7,871 nt of DNA from Candidatus Nanoarchaeia archaeon (GTDB taxonomy: Archaea; Nanobdellota; Nanobdellia; Tiddalikarchaeales; Tiddalikarchaeaceae): assembly GCA_028704265.1 (NCBI GenBank), contig JAQVLH010000049.1, positions 1 to 7,871 of the forward strand, in the 5' to 3' direction. Below are positions 4,993 through 7,871 of the stretch, one piece after another. The stretch's first letter is position 1. Every line of letters starts with the position of its first letter. The notes under the pieces were generated by a model. That model saw only the letters and a program-made list of their open reading frames with translations, did no database searches and had not been told where the DNA came from. The translations under genes were made by a program, and so were the position numbers.

Positions 4993-5330
4993 TTGGAAAG
5001 CAATATTAAATCGTGGCGTTAAGAAGCTGATTCACGCTTATTTATTTTAAGTGAGGAACTTCTGTCCACTGAATTTATGCTGTGCAATTTAATCCTTAAG
5101 GGATATTGCTTAAAAAATAATTAGCAGAAAAGTCCGGCGCTTTTGAGTAAGATGATAGCTTTGCTTGATGTTTCAGTTGTGCTGTTGGAAGAAATTATTT
5201 TGGCATTTGAGGTGCAAGCACATTTTTTTGGTGCGCTTAGTAGAATATCAGCTTTGACCAACCATTAGTAATTTTAATGGGGTTTAAAACAAAAGGCAGG
5301 GTATCTTTTTGCCACTAATAAGCTTTCCAA
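4993..5330 (+). ncRNA. rnpB: RNase P RNA
   Basis: This ORF-less region folds like the catalytic RNA of RNase P, which trims the 5' leader from pre-tRNA. P1: TTGGAAAGC (4993-5001), TATTA (5004-5008) and GTGGC (5013-5017) pair with GCCAC, TAATA and GCTTTCCAA (5311-5330). P2: AAGCTGAT (5024-5031) pairs perfectly with ATCAGCTT (5247-5254). P3-like hairpin: CGCTT (5035-5039) with AAGTG (5049-5053). CR-I, GAGGAACTTCTGTCC (5053-5067), and CR-V, ACAAAAGGCAGGGTATC (5289-5305), give P4: ACU-U-CUGUC (5058-5066) pairs with GGCAGGGU (5295-5302), leaving U5061 as the universal bulged U. CR-IV-like AGTAGAAT (5239-5246) directly precedes P2', as in E. coli. TTAGCAGAAAA (5121-5131) resembles CR-II. Odd features are ACAAAA where ACAGAA is usual and an extra helix between P2' and CR-V. 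Convergent rnp4 supports the call. Ends are accurate to a few bases. Confidence 0.9.
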
Positions 5331-5363
5331 ATTATTATTTTTAATATTTTACTCTTTTTTTTT
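5331..5363 (+). terminator. T-rich terminator of rnpB, overlapping the yhbY 3' end
   Basis: Right after the last P1 base the plus strand reads a series of T-runs, ending in ten consecutive T (5354-5363 region) within ACTCTTTTTTTTTTCTTTT-like sequence. These bases also code for the Lys-rich C-terminus of YhbY on the other strand, so the signal is embedded in a convergent coding sequence. Confidence 0.5.
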
Positions 5364-5544
5364 CTTTTAAAACTAATGTTCTTCCTATTTTTTGAATTAT
5401 ATCCCCAGGTAAGTCAGTTGTTTCAAACTCTTTTTTTAAGAATTTAATTTTAATCATTCCATGATCTTTCAAAGCTTTAATTAAATGCTCTTTATTTAAT
5501 TTTTCTTTTCCTATTTGAAATACTGGCAAATTAGTGTATTGCAT
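5341..5544 (-). CDS. yhbY: CRS1-YhbY family RNA-binding protein
   Basis: This is a compact 67-residue member of the CRS1-YhbY domain family, which binds structured RNA and is linked to ribosome assembly in bacteria and to intron splicing in plants. Visible hallmarks are FQIGKEKLNKEHLIKALKDHGMIKIKFLK (residues 9-37: a lead-in strand, a helix and the basic K-[IV]-K-[IF] strand), then DLPGDIIQKIGRTLVLKEKKR (44-64), where IGRTLVL is the highly conserved final strand. Usual members have about 85-100 residues; here the GxxG-type turn is reduced and the helical linker before DIIQKIG is shortened, but the core strands remain. It starts 11 bases after the rnp4 stop, on the same strand, so the two form an operon. 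yhbY commonly neighbours rnp4 in archaea. The gene is convergent to the RNase P RNA. Confidence 0.88.
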   Translation of the reverse strand: MQYTNLPVFQIGKEKLNKEHLIKALKDHGMIKIKFLKKEFETTDLPGDIIQKIGRTLVLKEKKRVKY

Positions 5545-5555
5545 AATATAATTAT

Positions 5556-5828
5556 TTAATAATTGAATCTTTTAATTGTTTTGCATTCATTGCAGGTTAT
5601 ATATTTAACCTTATTCTTTAATCTTACAGTGCAATTCTTTCCAGGTACAAGATATTCTCCGCATCCTTTGCATATTAATCGCTTATATTCTTTAAGGATA
5701 GGCAAGCCTATCTTTTCGCTTAATTTTTTAGCTAAATAAGTGTACCTTTTGGCGTTTTTAGGATAAACCTTGCACATATTCATTAAAATATCAATTCTTT
5801 CTAAACCTATTTGCTCATATTCTTTCAT
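5556..5828 (-). CDS. rnp4: RNase P protein component 4 (Rpp21/Rpr2 family)
   Basis: This 90-residue protein matches archaeal RNase P subunit 4, which with subunit Rpp29 binds the specificity side of the RNase P RNA. The N-terminal helices contain ERIDILMNMCK (10-20) and AKRYTYLAKKLSEKIGLPI (26-44), corresponding to the family's R-x-x-x-L and RRYVxLARKIAxKYxxxxP. After the family's basic link, KEYKRLICKGC, the zinc ribbon uses Cys53-x-x-Cys56 and Cys79-x-x-Cys82; between them LVPGKNCTVRL (60-70) matches LVPGxNxxVRL, and the end TCNECKTIKRFNY matches TCxxCGxxRRxPY. Length is normal for the family (about 90-120). TATTTAAA on the plus strand, 28.5 bases before the start, serves as its TATA box. 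It heads the rnp4-yhbY operon, which faces the RNase P RNA gene. Confidence 0.94.
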   Translation of the reverse strand: MKEYEQIGLERIDILMNMCKVYPKNAKRYTYLAKKLSEKIGLPILKEYKRLICKGCGEYLVPGKNCTVRLKNKVKYITCNECKTIKRFNY

Positions 5829-5852
5829 TAATTATTATGTATGTTTTATTTT

Positions 5853-5860
5853 TATTTAAA
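5853..5860 (-). promoter_or_regulatory. TATA box for the rnp4-yhbY operon
   Basis: Read on the minus strand the element is TTTAAATA, centred 28.5 bases before the rnp4 start at 5828. There is no Shine-Dalgarno site, so rnp4 should be leaderless. Confidence 0.55.
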
Positions 5861-5877
5861 GTTAATGAAATATTTAA

Positions 5878-6897
5878 TCATAATTTTTTTTCCTTGTCTA
5901 ATAAATTTTTGCTAAACTTATCAAAATCAGAATCTATTTTTTGATTTTTGTTAAATAATTCATATTCTTTGATGGCTTTTTCTTCAGCTTTCTTAAAAGA
6001 AATTTTGCCTTTTCCTTCTAAAATGCGAAATTCATTAAATTCTAAAAATTTATTAACACTATTTGACAAATCAATCATTTTCATAACAATCCTATTTTCA
6101 ATAATTCTTTCTATATAATCAAAAAAGCTTGAAATTGCTCTTTCAAATTGCTTAATTTCTTTTTCCAAAAGATAATTTTTAGCAATTATTGCATCAGCTT
6201 TTATTATCCTTCCTTTTGGAGCATGCTTCCATGTTGCCAAACCCATATTTTTCTTTTTAGCATCTGCTTTATCATAAATAATTTCAGCAGCAGTTTGCCC
6301 AGTTATCGCATAATGAAACTTGTTTTGAACTGTTGCATAAAATTCTTTAGTAATTTCAGAATTAGAATCATAATCGATGCTGCATTCAGCAAAAATATCC
6401 GTTATTTTTTGATAAACTCTCCTTTCACTGGCCCTTATTGAACGAACTCTTTCTAAAAGCTCATTAAAATAATCTTTCCCAAAATACTCGCCATTTTTTA
6501 GCCGCTCATCATCCATTGCAAATCCTTTAATGATATATTCGCGCAAAACTTTAGTCGCCCATATTCTAAATTGCGTAGCTTGCATTGAATTTACACGATA
6601 ACCTACAGAAATTATTGCATCAAGATTATAATAATTTGTTAAATATTTTTTCCCATCACTGGCAGTTGTTAGGAATTTCCTAATAACTGAATTTTCGTCT
6701 AATTCTTTAGAATCAAATATATTTTTTAAATGCTCATTAATAGTTGGAATTTGCACATTGAATAATTCAGCCATTCTTTTTTGAGTAAGCCAAATATTTT
6801 CATCATGCAAAAACGCCTCTACTTTGACATTTCCTTCAGAAGTACTATAAATTAAAAAATCAGTAAATTCATCTTTTGGCATTAAATCATTTTTCAT
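5878..6897 (-). CDS. RhuM family protein
   Basis: The protein belongs to the RhuM family (Virulence_RhuM), named from a Salmonella pathogenicity island gene of unknown biochemical role. Near the N-terminus, VEAFLHDENIWLTQKRMAELF followed by INEHLKNIF forms a predicted helix-turn-helix; then come NSVIRKFLTTASDGKKYLTNYYNLDAIISVGYRVNS and QFRIWATKVLREYIIKGFAMDDERLK, the strongly conserved core. The middle includes SIRASERRVYQKI and the FYATVQNKFHYAITGQTAAEIIYDRA-like segment typical of the family; the C-terminus is a charged coiled region. I choose ATG at 6897 (339 aa) over GTG at 6906 because a TATA element lies 28 bases before it and AAGGAG ten bases before it. The family is mostly bacterial and patchily distributed, so transfer is likely. 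No toxin or partner gene is beside it. Confidence 0.9.
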   Translation of the reverse strand: MKNDLMPKDEFTDFLIYSTSEGNVKVEAFLHDENIWLTQKRMAELFNVQIPTINEHLKNIFDSKELDENSVIRKFLTTASDGKKYLTNYYNLDAIISVGYRVNSMQATQFRIWATKVLREYIIKGFAMDDERLKNGEYFGKDYFNELLERVRSIRASERRVYQKITDIFAECSIDYDSNSEITKEFYATVQNKFHYAITGQTAAEIIYDKADAKKKNMGLATWKHAPKGRIIKADAIIAKNYLLEKEIKQFERAISSFFDYIERIIENRIVMKMIDLSNSVNKFLEFNEFRILEGKGKISFKKAEEKAIKEYELFNKNQKIDSDFDKFSKNLLDKEKKL

Positions 6898-6907
6898 CTT
6901 AAACACG

Positions 6908-6929
6908 CTCCTTAAAAATATTTATATTT
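6908..6929 (-). promoter_or_regulatory. SD-like site and TATA element for the RhuM gene
   Basis: On the minus strand, AAGGAG (6908-6913) is ten bases before the ATG at 6897, and AAATATAAA (6921-6929) is centred 28 bases before it. If this TATA box is used the transcript is leaderless and the AAGGAG is not transcribed; a second TATA-like element around 6938-6947 would include it. Both cases favour the ATG over the GTG at 6906. Confidence 0.45.
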
Positions 6930-7035
6930 GCCTAATATTTTATATTTAATTATTATTAACAATTTGTATTAATTATAGTTTGATAGATTCCATTATTTTA
7001 GTAACTTTTGGATAATAATTCCCTTAATAATAAAA

Positions 7036-7064
7036 TAAAAAAATTTAAAAAAAATAATAAAAAT
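7036..7064 (-). terminator. T-rich terminator after the acidic protein gene
   Basis: Read on the minus strand this is a series of T-runs, including eight and seven consecutive T, starting about 14 bases after the stop codon at 7078. This suits archaeal T-run-dependent termination. The rest of 6930-7077 is AT-rich without an ORF or RNA I can support. Confidence 0.45.
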
Positions 7065-7077
7065 AAGAATTTAATTA

Positions 7078-7437
7078 TTATTCAAAATCTTCATCGTTTT
7101 CTTCTTCTGATTCAGCATCTGCGTCGAATTCATCATCTTCCTGTTCATCTTCCATAAATTCTTCATCGCTTTTAGCATCTTCTTCAAAGATTTCTTTTCC
7201 CTCTAAATCCTGCGCGTCATGCTCTAAATCAGCTGTTTCTTCATTTTCAAAATCTTCTTCCAATTCTTCGAATTTAGGCTTTATTGACTTAAGCAATTTT
7301 TCTTCACTTTCAGAATAAAGCTTTTTTTCTGATTTAAAAGAAGTTTCTTTTTTAGATTTATCTTTTATTTTAACTAATTTTTGAGCTTTTTTTGGTTGAA
7401 TTTTCTTCTTTATTGTCATCTTTTTTGGCAACCCCAT
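7078..7437 (-). CDS. Charge-polarised, probably disordered protein
   Basis: I recognise no family in this 119-residue protein. Residues 1-40 are strongly basic (KKMTIKKKIQPKKAQK, KDKSKKE), a short helical link spans about 41-56 (EEKLLKSIKPKF), and residues 57-119 are almost continuously acidic (Glu and Asp, with EDDEFDADAESEEEND near the end). There are no cysteines, no signal peptide and no membrane segment. Such a sharp Lys-to-Glu/Asp switch predicts an intrinsically disordered, dipolar protein. Comparable layouts occur in nucleic-acid or ribosome-associated chaperone-like proteins, but this is only analogy. TTTATAAG on the minus strand lies about 33 bases before the start, implying a leader of only a few bases without a Shine-Dalgarno site. 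It is downstream of, and co-directional with, the caspase-like gene (46-base gap). Confidence 0.7.
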   Translation of the reverse strand: MGLPKKMTIKKKIQPKKAQKLVKIKDKSKKETSFKSEKKLYSESEEKLLKSIKPKFEELEEDFENEETADLEHDAQDLEGKEIFEEDAKSDEEFMEDEQEDDEFDADAESEEENDEDFE

Positions 7438-7466
7438 TAAAATAATAAAATATGATACCCCTTTTA

Positions 7467-7474
7467 CTTATAAA
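7467..7474 (-). promoter_or_regulatory. TATA box candidate for the acidic protein gene
   Basis: TTTATAAG on the minus strand is centred 33.5 bases before the start codon at 7437, slightly farther than in the other genes here. This suggests a leader of about 5-8 bases. Confidence 0.4.
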
Positions 7475-7483
7475 ACTTGATTA

Positions 7484-7871
7484 TTATTCCTTTTTTGTTA
7501 AAAGATAAAAAAAAGCGTTTTCATCTTGAGAATCTGCAAGCTTAGTTAAAATTTGATCAATAGTATAAGCTATTTTTTGAGTTGCTATTGAATCAATTAC
7601 AAAAACAGTTCCTGATTCAGAATTATAATCATTTATCATTGCACCATGTCCGGAATAATTTATTATTAATGCTCCTTGTTTTTCTTTCATTTCATTAAGA
7701 ACTGATTCCAAACCTTTTATGCCTATAAATCTTTTTTCTTCCATGTTAACTCCTTTTTCTATCTCTGCTAATTTTGGCATCTCTGAATACTTAATGCTTT
7801 TTTTTAAAATTCTGCATCTTAAATTATCTGGAGTAATAGGATTTATTTTTTCATCATAATTTTGAGCCAAA
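7484..7871 (-). CDS. C-terminal part of a caspase-like (SGHG) protein, 5' end outside window
   Basis: The reading frame is open to the right edge of the window, so the start lies outside; a TTG at the very edge is not convincing as a start. The visible ~128 residues contain the segment IKGLESVLNEMKEKQ, then GALIINYSGHGAMI. A helix, a hydrophobic strand and S-G-H-G is the arrangement around the catalytic His of caspase/metacaspase-like (clan CD, C14) peptidases. About 45-50 residues later such enzymes have a strand followed by D-[AS]-C. Here the matching strand, AFFYLL, is followed by TKKE and the stop codon. No cysteine follows the His (the only visible Cys is upstream, in NLRCRIL). The protein is thus a possible catalytically dead or truncated relative. 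The SGHG match alone is short, and the family call is tentative. Confidence 0.55.
   Translation of the reverse strand, partial: LAQNYDEKINPITPDNLRCRILKKSIKYSEMPKLAEIEKGVNMEEKRFIGIKGLESVLNEMKEKQGALIINYSGHGAMINDYNSESGTVFVIDSIATQKIAYTIDQILTKLADSQDENAFFYLLTKKE

Noticed and set aside
4993..5330. SRP RNA or a group I intron as identity of the structured region
   Set aside because: The SRP helix 8 signature (GGAAGG-type loop and asymmetric AGCA) is absent, and the intron core elements do not occur in the required order, whereas the P2, P4, CR-I, CR-IV and CR-V set of RNase P RNA fits.
4993..5330. The same RNA read from the minus strand
   Set aside because: The reverse complement shows a GGACAGAAG string that vaguely recalls CR-V, but no matching CR-I partner. 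TATA box and T-run also fit only the plus strand.
6148..6441. Open frame of 97 codons on the plus strand
   Set aside because: It is antisense to the conserved RhuM coding region, with Phe/Ser-rich composition and no promoter.
6898..6906. GTG at 6906 as start of the RhuM gene
   Set aside because: AAGGAG would be only one base away from it, while the ATG at 6897 has a ten-base spacing to AAGGAG and a TATA element at the usual distance.
7868..7870. TTG as the start codon of the gene at the right edge
   Set aside because: The frame stays open to the window edge and no promoter region can be seen, so the gene most likely begins outside the window.
5878..7871. A defence island made of RhuM, the acidic protein and the caspase-like protein
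   Set aside because: The genes have separate promoters and wide gaps, the caspase-like protein lacks its cysteine, and no nuclease, helicase, STAND or TPR partner is visible in the window.

Overview
This AT-rich window looks like a piece of an archaeal chromosome, most likely from a DPANN lineage of the Woesearchaeota/Pacearchaeota type. That placement is inferred from the archaeal 3' end of a 23S rRNA, an archaeal RNase P protein gene (Rpp21/Rpr2 type), archaeal TATA-box promoters placed about 28 bases ahead of start codons (leaderless transcripts), small genes and strong A+T bias. No phylogenetic search could be run.

Layout. Bases 1-182 are the 3' end of 23S rRNA, followed by a terminator-like hairpin with T-runs and no 5S or tRNA. 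Next come an unrecognised helical protein (418-1038) and a protein made of two tandem winged-helix-like copies (1104-1847). Reading leftward are a Pol-beta-type nucleotidyltransferase (1951-2496) and a secreted lipoprotein with an Asn/Thr-rich stalk and two copies of a four-cysteine beta domain (2543-3868). Rightward again are a P-loop kinase closely resembling the N4BP2L family (3964-4434) and two small proteins (4473-4628, too short for routine ORF calling; 4676-4939).

The most informative stretch, 4993-5330, has no ORF. I identify it as the RNase P RNA gene (rnpB). Paired ends give P1; AAGCTGAT/ATCAGCTT gives P2; a CR-I-like GAGGAA segment and a CR-V-like ACAAAA segment build a P4 helix with the diagnostic single bulged U; a CR-IV-like segment sits directly before P2'. 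It has an extra helix inserted between P2' and CR-V, inside the normally short J2/4 core. Convergent to it lie yhbY (CRS1-YhbY RNA-binding protein) and rnp4 (RNase P protein 4), so RNA and protein parts of the same enzyme sit side by side.

The right end, all on the minus strand, holds a RhuM-family gene (probably horizontally acquired), a charge-polarised disordered protein, and the 3' part of a gene with a caspase-like SGHG motif that stops where the catalytic cysteine would be expected.

I see no CRISPR array, insertion sequence or obvious defence operon. The best candidate for something undescribed is the J2/4-inserted RNase P RNA, followed by the tandem winged-helix protein and the two-domain lipoprotein.
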